Source: Tremella fuciformis
Taxonomy: Eukaryota > Basidiomycota > Tremellomycetes > Tremellales > Tremellaceae
DNA: 64,000 bases
NCBI GenBank assembly: GCA_032768795.1
Contig: CP136491.1
Coordinates: 2,542,001-2,606,000 of the forward strand
Direction of reading: 5' to 3'
The translations under genes were made by a program, and so were the position numbers. Below, piece by piece: positions 1 through 10,309 of the stretch; positions within the stretch are counted from its first letter, which is position 1; every line of letters begins with the position of its first letter. The notes beneath the pieces are model-generated. The model saw only the letters and a program-made list of their open reading frames with translations. It made no database searches and was not told where the DNA came from.

Positions 1-837
1 CCCAGCGAGACCACCCATATGCCTACGACGACGAGCGTGATTCACGGCGACGACCCCCACATTGAGCGATGCAAGTCAATCTTTCTCGCTTCCATGGCAT
101 GAAGGCAACACTGTTCGCTGCTCGAGAAGATCAAATCCCGGTCATGAGATCTGGACAATCCTGAGCAAGCCTACAAACGCCTGCCCATGCGCCGCTTCGG
201 CTCGTGGAACAACGATACTCAGAGTGGCGGTCAATCAACATGATTGTTTCCCGTCGGGATCGCAAACACAGATGCATCAACCTAACACCCCATTCCTAGT
301 CGACTCTTGCTCATGGTACTGAATTCGGCGGGTCATCGTTTCGTCTGTCGAAACTCGCAAATCACACTATGACACACAGATTATCAATCCCCGAGCTTGG
401 CAACTTTAGTTCTGCTTTCCGCGCGAAATCACTTTTCGGACGGGTGGAGACCTGCGCTGGCCGCTGCGCGAATTCCGATGACTCAATCCCGGTCTCGATG
501 AGCGACTCGTGGACTCCATGGCCGGACAGCATTCTCGCCCGCTTCCAACTTTAGGCTCGCAATGCGCGCTGAGACAAGCACGATCTCGCTGTCCCGGGAG
601 CAACGAGTCAGATGTTTGTGCGGTCGAATCCGCCCGACAAATGAATCGAAGGCAAGCAGCGCGAAGGCGATCGACTTGACGGCCCCCTTTGACAACGGAC
701 CCCTTCAGAAGTCTCTGTCAGGCGAGCTGGTCTGAGTCTGAGCAAACTATTGACGACTTCTTTTCGTCGACAACAACAAGACATTCGCCTGTTCGCTTCT
801 TCTTAAGATTTCAAAGCGGAACTCGCCACCAGAAGTC
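1..837. other. Left-edge region without a supported gene
   Basis: No convincing protein is seen here. A short open frame at the very start (roughly 3-100, + strand) ends in a stop at about 100 and could be the last exon of a gene lying left of the window, but it has no recognisable motif. The rest has only short overlapping frames on both strands. The final 100 bases probably hold the promoter of the gene starting at 838. Confidence 0.4.
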
Positions 838-2209
838 ATGAGCTTTGGAGATATCAACGAAATCCGTGGGGAGGAGGCATGGATGTGCCCTACCACAACC
901 TCAGCTCAGATCGGATGGCAACAACCGGGATTTGAGCCCCACCCTCAAATGGTGCGGTATGGGAATGTAGTTTGGGCTGATTTGGGGCAAGCCAAAGATC
1001 CACATAGCTACAATTCCGGCGAAGTCAGCTTGGCCAGACAAGCTCACGCTTCCGATGGAGAGTGGGAGGTCTACCCAGGCCTTTTCGAGACGCCAAGCAG
1101 GCCAGATGTTTCACCGACTATTGTGGACTCGCTGCATAGTGGACTTGCTTTGCCCTACCACGCCCCTCAAGGAGAAGGCTTTGCCACCATGGACCCCATG
1201 ATACCCGGGCTTTCTCAGCAAATGTCTCAGACCGTCTATAAGTCTTCACCCAGATTACGGGGAATACAACACGTTTTCAGTGGCGCAGCAATCAACGAGG
1301 CTTGACCTTCCTGAATCGTCCTCTTCGCCTGCAGTCAAGAACTCAGAGAACGCGCCGATGAGCTTGGAAATAGCGCAGTCACCACATGCTGGCTGGAATG
1401 TACCTCCTGCAGACATTCCAGCCAGCAAGGACATTTCCATACAGCAAGGATCCCGGCAACAAATAATGGTGCCAACACAATGGCTGACAGGGACTCGTGG
1501 AACCTCGCTGTGTGCGCGGCTCGGGTTGGACCTTGCGGGTAGCGGGAGTGTAGTCCCTTTGAACATTGCAGGTTCTTGTCATGAGCCCAGTTGTCGCACT
1601 CCGGGACAAAGCTCCGTTTGGCTTCCAAAGACGGATGCCCCTTCAAGCAGGTCTAGCTTTCGGTCCTCTAACGTCAAAGATTTCGCTTATCTTTGTTCAG
1701 ATCATCTACGCCGGGGTAGCTCGCAATGGAGGCGGGTCGACCGTTGTCGCTCTATCGGGTGCCAAAGACCTGGGTTACGAAGCGAAGTTTCTCAATTTGC
1801 TTGTGTCGTACATTATACTAAGTACAAAAGGAGTTCGCCCCACTCGGAAAAGAAGCCGAAGGATTTGCGCCGACTGCCAGTGCCAGCAAGTTGGCTCTCT
1901 GATGAAGCTGAGGAAGGGAAATTTGAGTCGATGCCAAATTTAAGCAAGTGCGCCGACCCATCCTGTACGGCGCTCGGTCACATGTACGGGAGTCTCGCGA
2001 ACCGGGAGGAGGTCGAGGACCTTCTGCGCGGGGTGATACCAACCCGTGTGAGCATCACCCATTTCTGCACGGATCATGGACGAAACAAGTACTATCGCCA
2101 CAGGCGATTAGACGCGTGCAAGGTGTGTGGAACTGCGAGTTTTAAGGTTGGAAGGAGCAACTGTTTCACTTGCGCTGACCATCTTGACAAAGCCTTTGAA
2201 ATGGGCTGA
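838..2209 (+). CDS. Cys/His-rich repeat protein, two domain copies (paralogue 1)
   Basis: I do not recognise a family. The first reading frame starts with ATG at 838 and a second frame, open to the stop at 2209, takes over after about 1140-1280; a short intron ending near the ttttcag at 1274-1280 or the cacccag at 1247-1253 would join them, but I could not fix the donor. The C-terminal part holds two copies of a spaced pattern: C-x4-C, then CxxH (CSDH, CTDH), then Cx2-4C, then CxxH. The first copy lies near 1576-1830 and the second near 1945-2200. A Trp/Tyr-Arg-rich stretch with a conserved Asp precedes the third ligand pair in both. The N-terminal third is low-complexity and probably disordered. 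The same pattern occurs once in the gene at 3444-4469, so these look like tandem duplicates. Eight possible ligands per copy suggest two zinc ions, by inference. Role unknown; DNA, RNA or protein binding are all possible. Confidence 0.6.
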
Positions 2210-3443
2210 GGCCCCCGCAGCGGAATGCTACTAGCAGATTGGCAAATTTTGTAGGCGTCCGGACCCAGGACGTGTCTATTTAGTTTGGTAATCTCGAACG
2301 ACTCTGTTGTACAGGTTCAGAATGTATTGGTATCCTAACGCTGCTTTCAGATGCACTATCCCCATGCTTTCCCCCTTGGCCCGAATTTGATACCGATCCT
2401 GCCCGACACACATGCAGCAGGAAACAGTCCGCGTCAGTCTAGAATCTGACCTTACCAGTCGGCCAAGCTGTCTCTCCTTCCGTTGCGGCGGCTGCATGAC
2501 CTTGCACTTGCTGTCAGGAGCGCCAACGTCGTCTCGCTGTCGAGCGCCCAGTGCCACCCCGTGTATGAACAGTGGAAGGCAGGACTGCCCGGATCCAAGG
2601 GGTTACGAAATGCCTTCTTGCCGACCAGACAACGTTTTGTCAAATGCCCACGGTGCAGATGATCGTCTGCGAGAGGGCGTGCATTGGGCTCATCTCGGTG
2701 GATGTTGTCCATACTGGAACACCTGGTTTTTGCAGCTATCACAGTAGTGTCGACTGTTCATCTTATCAATCGAGGGTCATTGGGACTGGCTCAAGAGGGT
2801 AAATTCAGCCCGATGACCGGATGACCCAGCGGCATTTTGGTTGAGTCTCGCTGCACAACCAACAATCAGTCTCTACGCAGCGGCCCCTTGGCAGTCTTGG
2901 CCCGGCGGACATCGCTGTCAAAATGCAGCTTACTCGCACGTCCTTGGAACGGCAGAGATCATCGTCGCTGACGCGGAATATACCTTTGCTAGTCGAGTGC
3001 GCAAGAAACTAGCGCACGGAACATCAGAAAGAAGGCCACGCTTCACCGGGGTCCAAGCATCTTCTGTACATGACGCCTTCATCTCCTGGAACCGCGGTAA
3101 GTGGGTGGAGCACGTTCCGTCTCGCGCGCAAGCGCCTGTTACACGTCGCAAGTGAGTCGTCTGTCGTCACACTCTTAGTGGAAGAGACGTTCACTGTCAT
3201 GGTCCACCGCCGGCGCGGTCGCCGTGTTTACATCAGCCACAAATCCTGTGTGATGCCTTTCGCGCCTCCCTGCTGAACGATGAATCTAAGGAAAATGGCT
3301 GAGCGGTTGTGGAGCTTGCACACCTTTGTGTGAGGTCTCGCTAAGAGGCCTTGTGGTTTCAGCTATCCCGACCGCCAAACTAGCTTGGTACATGACTTAC
3401 CGTAATACGACCTTCATTACGCCTACTGCTCACAGCTGAACCC
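2210..3443. other. Spacer between the two Cys/His-rich paralogues
   Basis: This 1.2-kb stretch has no gene I can support. A frame around 2440-2680 reads as plausible protein with a CPRC motif near its end, but it has no clear start, and the frames around it are broken. It could be the remnant of a third tandem copy or just GC-rich open frame. The last 100 bases are the likely promoter of the gene at 3444. Confidence 0.35.
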
Positions 3444-4469
3444 ATGTCCCACCTGAACCCATCCCCTCTCGCCCACGGACAACACACAACTACCTCTTCC
3501 ACCCAAAGCGATGTGACACGCCCAGACCCCACCAATGCTCGTAGCACTGGTTGGGCGGCAAATAATGCTCGGCCTTCTGCTGGATGGTATGACCCGTCCA
3601 ATCGACCGACCACGCCTCCGACCTCAGATGGTCCTCTTCAAGCTTCTCCTTCGTACGGCGTCAAGGCAGGTGATTTGGATGCGCTGGACAGCCGTCCGAG
3701 AGCTCCAAGTGTTCCCTCTGATTTGTCCCGGGTAAGGGATCAGCGAATGCGACCCGCAGCTCAGCCGGGAGGTTTCGAAACAAAACGGACATTCCAGAGC
3801 ACACTACCTCCGCCGTCCCCACTCAAGGTGCCAAAAGAATGGCTGCAAGGCGCTCGGGCACAAGCGCATCTCACAGCCGCAGGACGCTCGGTAGAAGGCG
3901 ATACGATATCGTGGGAGCAGAATGGACCCTGCCATTCAACGGGTTGCCAGAGGCAAGGGTTAACATATGTCAGCTTTGACGATGTCAATAGGGGCTCATT
4001 GATGGCTGAAGGTCGCATCGACTCTTCCACAGAAATCATTGACATTTGCTGGACTTGTTCCGATCACTTCAGAAGGGACCGGCCAGGACGTTGGACAAGA
4101 GCAGATAAATGTGCGATGTGCGACTGCGCTGGACTGCGTGTCAAGCAGTATCGCCATAGCTTTGGCTGTCTCAAGCACTTCCATGCCCTGTGGACGCAGT
4201 TTCGCGGCCCATCTCTTCGGTCGGCGCGAGCTTCCTCCAATCGTCTCCGCGGACAAAGTGCAGCTGCGAGCTCCAACAGTAGCGATAACTCGAAGGCTGA
4301 TCTGCGGACTCCCATATCTAGTCCAAAGTCGCGGCTGACACGTGCTAAACCAGCTGAGAGGTCATACCCTCCTCTCCTTCCGAAGCCCAGTCGCATGTCA
4401 AGCGGGCCTAGCTCCATCCGGGGTTCAGAGGCCACTGGATACCCGGAAGGTCCTTCGAGCAGCAGCTGA
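3444..4469 (+). CDS. Cys/His-rich repeat protein, one domain copy (paralogue 2)
   Basis: This is a single uninterrupted frame of 341 residues starting at an ATG in a short 5' context. Residues 1 to about 130 are Pro/Ser/Thr-rich and probably disordered. Residues about 155-250 carry the same ligand pattern as the gene upstream: C-x4-C (CHSTGC), CxxH inside CWTCSDH, CxxC inside CAMCDC, and CLKH. The stretch between ligand pairs two and three contains a Trp-Thr-Arg-Ala-Asp run matching Trp-Arg-Arg-Val-Asp in paralogue 1. A short sequence just before the domain (PKEWLQGAR) matches a PTQWLTGTR stretch before the first domain of paralogue 1, so the homology extends beyond the cysteines. The C-terminal 90 residues are Ser/Pro/Arg-rich. 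No signal peptide or membrane segment. Function unknown. Confidence 0.7.
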   Translation: MSHLNPSPLAHGQHTTTSSTQSDVTRPDPTNARSTGWAANNARPSAGWYDPSNRPTTPPTSDGPLQASPSYGVKAGDLDALDSRPRAPSVPSDLSRVRDQRMRPAAQPGGFETKRTFQSTLPPPSPLKVPKEWLQGARAQAHLTAAGRSVEGDTISWEQNGPCHSTGCQRQGLTYVSFDDVNRGSLMAEGRIDSSTEIIDICWTCSDHFRRDRPGRWTRADKCAMCDCAGLRVKQYRHSFGCLKHFHALWTQFRGPSLRSARASSNRLRGQSAAASSNSSDNSKADLRTPISSPKSRLTRAKPAERSYPPLLPKPSRMSSGPSSIRGSEATGYPEGPSSSS

Positions 4470-4747
4470 CGTCCCCCATTCCCTGATCATGTTACACCTT
4501 CGACATATAGGTTCAAACGATTCCCATAATAATCGAATTGTGTCCACAATCATTAGTTCTTCCTTACCTCTTGATGTACAGATCTCATCTTGATAGGCGC
4601 GTCTTGGCGAGCGACGACTGAGCTCACAACTGCATGAGGCCCGCTCGAAAGGGCAGGCTTCAGCCATGGAATCATGGGCAAGTGATCGCATTTATCGTCG
4701 ACTCCCGAGGTAATGATCGGCTATGCATAAAGCATTCCCGCGCTACC
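4470..4747. other. Convergent intergenic spacer
   Basis: This lies between two convergent genes and should hold both 3' UTRs. It is locally AT-richer than the flanking genes (around 4500-4590). I see no further gene. Confidence 0.4.
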
Positions 4748-5645
4748 TCAAGGAGTGGCTGATCCCTGGGAGGTGGGGGCGCTCGGGCCGTTGGCCGCGG
4801 CCAGATACCCGTGCTTGGCAGGATCCGAGTAATATTCTGCAAGTCAGATGCAAGGAATGAAGCCCGAACAAGCGGCTTACCGATATCCGGTCGCCGTACA
4901 GGCAATGCCTGCTTGATCTCCCGTCCGACAAACTTCTCCGGCCAAATCTCCTGCCTCAAACCGAGCTGATTATGGTATACTGCCCTGACCTTACCACCCG
5001 CCGCGATGATAGCCTCTGCCGCTTTTTTGCTGAATCTGCTCAAGCTGATATCGAGCGGCGGCAGCGGTAACGCCGGATCGACATCTCCGAGTAGTTTCAC
5101 GCCTGCACAGCCGGAGAGACCGTGTACGAGATCCGAGCGGACTATAGTGTTGATGGTGATGGGCTGCGAGGGGTCTACTCGTTGTTGGAAAATCCAATGT
5201 TGCAGGCGTGCGATGGGTAGGGGAGCATATGTCCGGGCGGTGCTGCGACGTCAGGAAACCCCCAAGAGTCAAGTAAGATGGAGCACGAACAAGTTGACGA
5301 AGCCTCGTTTGGGAAAGAGCCTGTGCAAGGGGGTCTGACCACCTTCAAATGCGGGTGTGGGCTTCCCATTCCCGGACCGAGCCTTTTGACCCTTGTGTCC
5401 TCGTCCAGATGTTCCACCTCTGCCAGACCCTTGACCTCGACCATATCGCGTGTTCTTGGTCTCAGCTTTTATCTCCTCCGGGCAGACAGTCAGCTCACTG
5501 CTTTCGTCGAGCCCTTAGCCGGCTTCAGATCGCCCAATCCCACCCAAGACGATGCCGCGCGAGAAGAAGACGGTATACACGCCTGCGGGAAGCTGGACAG
5601 CTGGATAGAGTGTCTATTGACGGCAGCTCGAAGTGATCGCAGCAT
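4748..5645 (-). CDS. MRPL10: Mitochondrial large-subunit ribosomal protein uL15m
   Basis: Four exons join in frame to give 255 residues: 5645-5499, 5460-5291, 5242-4881 and 4836-4748. The N-terminus is basic and Ser/Ala-rich, as a mitochondrial presequence should be. Exon 2 has the family hallmark Gly-rich tract ending in [13 protein letters not shown], followed by [17 protein letters not shown]. Exon 3 begins [14 protein letters not shown] and continues with the GVKLLG strand motif, the AAGG motif and VYHNQLGLR. Exon 4 starts [13 protein letters not shown]. Length and motif order fit a fungal mitochondrial L15 (MRPL10 in budding yeast), an assembly component of the mitoribosome large subunit near the peptidyl transferase region. 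An in-frame ATG at 5675 could give ten extra residues. The gene is head-to-head with lysyl-tRNA synthetase, with about 210 bp between the starts. Confidence 0.93.
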
Positions 5646-5858
5646 GGCGCTGGCTGGACCAATGATGCTCGACATGGTCAATGAATAGTCGATACCAATC
5701 TCGAAATTGGTCGTCAGCAACGACATTGAGCACTTTGATGTTGGCTGGAGAGATTGGTAATGCCACGTGTAAATCAATTTCGGTGCAGTATCGAGGAAAG
5801 ATGCGCGCGAAAAGAGCTACTTGACTGGAGTTCAGTTGCCTTGTTTCGACTCGAGTGC
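5646..5858. promoter_or_regulatory. Shared divergent promoter, uL15m and KRS1
   Basis: About 213 bp separate the two start codons, so the promoters must overlap. Both genes serve mitochondrial translation if the long KRS1 form is real. An additional in-frame ATG for KRS1 lies at 5760 and would have to be in the 5' leader or be used very weakly. I see no canonical TATA box. Confidence 0.5.
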
Positions 5859-8084
5859 ATGCTCAAAGGCATTTCTCGAACTGCTATCATCTACAGCACT
5901 GCTCTTAGACCCCTCATCAGCCCTCTGTATAGCTCGCCACGTATTCGTCCCCCTACAACAACTCACCGGCCCCTCATCCGTTCGTTCAGCATGTCTGCTC
6001 CGGCCGAGGCCAACCTGCACAAAGATGAAGTGACGGGGGAGATGGTGTCCAAGTCGTGAGTCGACTTGTCTTATGGGGTAGATTGCGGCTGATCGCCAGC
6101 GAGCTCAAGAAGCGAATCAAGCAGCGTCAGACCGCTGCCGCCAAGGCTGCAAAGGCCTCTGCCACACCAGTGGTCGCCAAGGCCAAGGAGGCCGATGCAG
6201 AGGGGGAGATGGACGCAGCGGTAGGTCACCAATTCAGGATCTGAACGTTCTTGCTGAATACGTCAGGCGTTCTACGACTTTCGGACAAATATCATCAAAG
6301 GGTTGCGAGAATCGAAGAAGCCCGACCCATATCCACACAAGTTCCATGTCACCCAGTCCATCCCCGACTTTGTGCGCGAATTCGGCGTAGAGGGGAAGAT
6401 CGAGGCTGGTACAAGTCTTGAGAAGCAGGCTCCCGTGGGTTCTTGCGGAAGGAGTATGAAGAGAAATAGTTGACGCCTCAGATCTCCCTCGCTGGCAGGG
6501 TCATGTCGTACCGCGCCTCGTCCAACAAGCTGAGATTCTACGATGTCCGAGCGGATGGGCAGAAGGTGCAGGTCATGGCATCAGCTTCGTCAGTTATCCG
6601 AGGGAATCAAAAAGCTTTGGGCTGATGTACAGTGCTGCCGAGTCGCTCGAAGCCTTCTTGGAGAGCCACGATGTCATTCGAAGAGGCGACATCATCGGAG
6701 TTACAGGTATTCCCTCGCGGACCAAGGCCGGCGAGCTTTCACTGGCAATCTCCAAGATTCAGCTATTGTCCCCTTGTTTGCACCAGCTGCCTGGACGAGA
6801 GGGTCTGGTGGACATGGAGACTCGTTACAGGAAGCGATATTTGGATCTCATCATGAACCCTTCGACCCGTGACGTCTTCGTAGCCCGTTCCAAGACGGTC
6901 AACTACATCAGGAAGTTCCTGGACAGTCTAGGTTTCTTGGAGGTGGGTCGTTTAGATGGACTCACGCTCGCGAAGACTAACTATCCAGGTTGAAACGCCA
7001 ATGATGTCCATGATCGCCGGAGGAGCCACCGCCAAGCCTTTCATCACCCATCACAACGATCTCAAGCTCGACCTCTTCATGCGCATCGCCCCCGAACTCT
7101 ACCTGAAGGAGCTCGTAGTTGGCGGTCTCGACAGAGTATTCGAGATCGGCCGTGTGTTCCGTAACGAGCAGATTGACATGACGCACAACCCAGAGTTCTC
7201 GATCTGCGAGTTCTACATGGCGTATGCCGATATGTACGACCTGATGGACATGACCGAGTCGATGATTTCGGGCCTTGTCAAGTACTTGACCGGAGGTACC
7301 ACCGTGACGTTCCACCCGCAAGGGAAGGGAGAGGGGAAGAAGAGCTACGAGATCGACTTCAAGGCACCTTGGAAGCGGTTCGACATGATTGAGGAGCTGG
7401 AGAAGCAGACCGGCGCCAAGTTCCCGCCAGGCGAGACACTGCACGACGAGAACGCGAACAAATTCTTGCGGGAACTGTGCGAGAAGGTAAGTCGGGCGCT
7501 ACGAAACGATGTTGTTCCTGATGTTGTAGCACAACGTCGAGTGTGGCGAGCCGAAGACCAACGCTCGGCTGCTGGACAAGGTGAGTCCGACCTATTCCTG
7601 ATTGAGCCTCCTGACATCCAAGCTCGTCGGCGAGTTCATCGAGTCTCAATGCATCAACCCATCCTTCATCGTCGGCCATCCTCAGGTCATGTCTCCCTTG
7701 GCCAAGTACCACCGGTCGCGCCCCGGACTCTGCGAGCGCTTCGAGGCCTTCGTAGCCACCAAGGAGATCTGCAACGCCTACACCGAGCTCAACGATCCCT
7801 TCGACCAGCGTGAGCGATTCGTAGAGCAGACACGGCAGAAGGACGCCGGCGACGACGAGGCCCAGGGCGTCGACGAGACGTTCATCAATGCCCTCGAGTA
7901 TGGTCTGCCCCCGACCGGCGGCTGGGGCCTCGGTATCGACCGACTGGTCATGTTCCTTACTGACTGTGCCAATATCAAGGAGGTGCTGCTCTTCCCTGCG
8001 ATGCGGCCTGTCGTTGCGAACAGCGTCGAGGCCGTCGGGCCGATCCAGACTGCCACGGAGGCGGCGGCCGAGGAGAAGGCCTGA
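5859..8084 (+). CDS. KRS1: Lysyl-tRNA synthetase, probably cytosolic and mitochondrial
   Basis: This is a class II lysyl-tRNA synthetase. From the ATG at 5991, eight exons (5991-6055, 6100-6220, 6267-6434, 6482-6588, 6633-6942, 6989-7486, 7530-7580, 7623-8084) join in frame to 593 residues. Features in order: a Lys/Ala-rich eukaryote-type N-terminal helix, the OB-fold anticodon domain with [10 protein letters not shown], motif 1 in [10 protein letters not shown] and the following helix, motif 2 with [10 protein letters not shown] and MTHNPEF, and motif 3 GWGLGIDRL near the end. Intron 5 has a classic actaac branch point. An upstream in-frame ATG at 5859 adds 44 residues rich in Ser, Arg and hydrophobics with no acidic residue, which look like a mitochondrial targeting sequence. 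The 5859 ATG has T at -3 while the 5991 ATG has A at -3, as expected if scanning ribosomes make both forms. The enzyme charges tRNA-Lys. Confidence 0.95.
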
Positions 8085-8355
8085 ATCGTGTGTGGAGTCG
8101 GGCTTGGAGTGTAGATATATCTTGGTACGAGAAGTGCAGACGCGCGCATGCATCTTAGCCTATGTGTTAATACCCGTTGCTCGGTATCGCCACCAGACCG
8201 CCCTCCAGCTAAAGCACAGCCGATAGATGACCGGACACGAGGAGTCGAACCGAGCGCAAAACATATACGTGACATACATTCAGGGAGCGCGAATGATACA
8301 ACAGATTCACAATCGGTCTCAGTATTGAGGTTCCGCCAAGGAGCAAATGCCCGGC
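8085..8355. other. Convergent 3' spacer
   Basis: This spacer lies between the convergent ends of KRS1 and the zinc-finger gene. It holds 3' UTR sequence only. A segment near 8238-8252 resembles a tRNA T-arm core on the minus strand, but its stem does not pair. Confidence 0.4.
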
Positions 8356-9964
8356 TCAAACACTCCATCCCCCCTTGCCCTCTGCAGCACGAGCCATCCG
8401 CAGCAGCTCTTCGTTGCCCTCCTGCTGAGGAAGTTCCAAGAGCGCCTTTGCCAGCTCAGCGTTGTCGCTGTGTTCGGCTGCGAATTTGGCCAATTCCTCT
8501 GTCATCTCCTCGCCGATCTGGTGGAAGTCCATCATGCTCATATCGCCCGTATCCGCCACATAGGTCTCGCCGGCAGTGGCGTCCGGATGTACGTATTGCT
8601 GGCTCGCGTCTCCCACCTGGGCCGCGTGCTGCACGCCTTGATCATTGAGCGCGGCGGCAACGTTGATATAGCTCTCGGTGGCCGATGGAGGCTCGCCATC
8701 TGGTCGAGGCGTGATGGCAGCTTGCGATGCGGTGGCCTGGCGCGACTTGTTCCGGGGGCCTTTGATGGGCCCCTTGATCTTCCGATATCGATTGTACACG
8801 TCTGGATACTTGATCTTGTAGTTGAAGATGATTGGTGGGGGCTGGTCTAAGGGATACGAGGTTGGGTCTTCTTCGGCCATTTTCGTGAGCTGCCCCGTCA
8901 GCTTCGTCGTCTTTGGGTTCTGCAGGTTTCATTTACCCGGGCTTTCTCTTCTTCGCTGAGCTGGAGACTCCGCATAATGAGCTCGGTATCCTTGCCGTCT
9001 ACTACTTGTTGCACGAGCCACTCGTCGATGATTTTCGGCAGCTTGCCAGACTCAGGTACACTCTCAGCGAAGGGGTCTGCCATCAGCCGCGATGCCCACG
9101 CGAGAATCCTGTTGTGCTCACCGTGACCTTCATGCTTCCAGAAATATGTCACTTTACACTCGCCATCCTCGTACTCGTTCACAACGATCCTGCTCCGACA
9201 GCCGCACTTGACGCTCTTCTTGGTATTCATTCTGAGCTTGTCGGGCGGCAGAGTGGACGAGTGTTTCGACGAGTACGTGCCGGCGTGATGGCACGTGTAG
9301 GTGAGTTTCTCCTTGACAGGCGAGACGCGGTTCCGTCGGCGCTTCTTGAGCGGACTCGCATTCGCCGCCTCGTCCGGGGGCAGAGCTGCCATCAGCACGG
9401 CCTCGCGCGTAAGGACGACAGCCGCGACCCACCTGCGATCTTGGCCGCGTGAGCCTTTATCCTCGCCTTCAGTCGCTCTTCAGCGCGTTTCTCGGGATTC
9501 GTGTTCCTCCGCTGGACGTAGTGACACCAGCTGCATTCGCCCTCTAGCCAGACATTGAACTCGGCCTTGTTGGCGAAGACATACTGCTCGGGATAAGGCG
9601 TGTTCTGTCCTCGTTCCGGTCGATTGTACGGCGCCGAATGTACGGTGGGCTGCGAGACGACGCCTCGTCCGGCTTGCCCGCCATTCTCGTCATCCTTGAT
9701 TCCGTCTCCGTAGACAGCCGCTGCAACCGCCGAAGCTTCTGCCTCTGCGCGTGCCTGTTCTTCTGCCTCTTGTGCGTGTGCCTCTGCGAGGGTGGCAGTG
9801 ATGGCCGACGCGGTGGCCTCATCCAAGTCCTGCTGAATGTCCTCGAATTCCTGGTCGAAGAGCGGTTCTGCTGCTTGAGCGAGGGCGGGATCGAGAGGGA
9901 AGCCGTCGTCCACGTTGGCGGCTGTGATGCCCACTGTCGGATCGTGATGAGCGTGAGTGAGCAT
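8356..9964 (-). CDS. FAR1/WRKY-GCM1-like zinc-finger protein
   Basis: Three exons (9964-9433, 9385-8937, 8889-8356) join in frame to 504 residues. The first 110 residues are acidic and Ala/Glu-rich with coiled-coil character. From about residue 130 a phrase beginning with Phe-Asn-Val-Trp-Leu and containing ECSWCHYVQ leads into a basic helix. After a basic KKRRR patch comes a domain with TYTCHHAGTYSS, then a KCGCRSRI segment and WKHEGHGEHN. This Cys-Cys-His-x-His arrangement is that of the FAR1/WRKY-GCM1 DNA-binding fold, known from plant FAR1/FHY3 and from Mutator-type transposases. No transposase core follows. The last 170 residues are helical, Glu/Ala-rich and end in a polar tail. I infer a nuclear, sequence-specific DNA-binding protein, possibly domesticated from a transposon. 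Confidence 0.75.
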
Positions 9965-10309
9965 GACTGTTCCCGAGGTCGAGTGTAAGTGGGGGGTTGA
10001 GGAAAGGGGGAAGCAAAGAGAGAGGGGCGGATAAACAAACAGGTGGGTGGCGAGGGGGCAGGTCGGGGGATTAGTAATGCGAATACTAATTGAAGGCCCA
10101 TCAGATTAGGGTCATTAGTCTAGCTCCGATCAGGATGGGCGACGCTTGGGAACGTAGCAGAAAAGTCGGAAATCCGGGTCATCGGGTTGGTTGGTCAGAG
10201 GATTCGGGACTCTCTGTTCATGGTCATGACCAGACCAACAAGGTCATCATAACACCATCAGCCAGCGTATCTCTTGCGAGCCCAATCTGCATCTGCGACT
10301 TACAACATC
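9965..10309. promoter_or_regulatory. Divergent promoter region, zinc-finger gene and NAR1
   Basis: About 345 bp separate the two start codons. The segment contains pyrimidine- and purine-rich runs typical of leaders. No gene is seen inside. Confidence 0.45.

Noticed and set aside
2276..2810. Possible small gene or degenerate third Cys/His-rich copy
   Set aside because: The most protein-like frame (2440-2680) has no start codon in a sensible place, no complete ligand pattern and no splice sites of reasonable intron length.
8238..8252. tRNA T-arm-like GGTTCGACTCC on the minus strand
   Set aside because: The flanking five bases do not form a stem and no acceptor or D-arm sequence fits around it.
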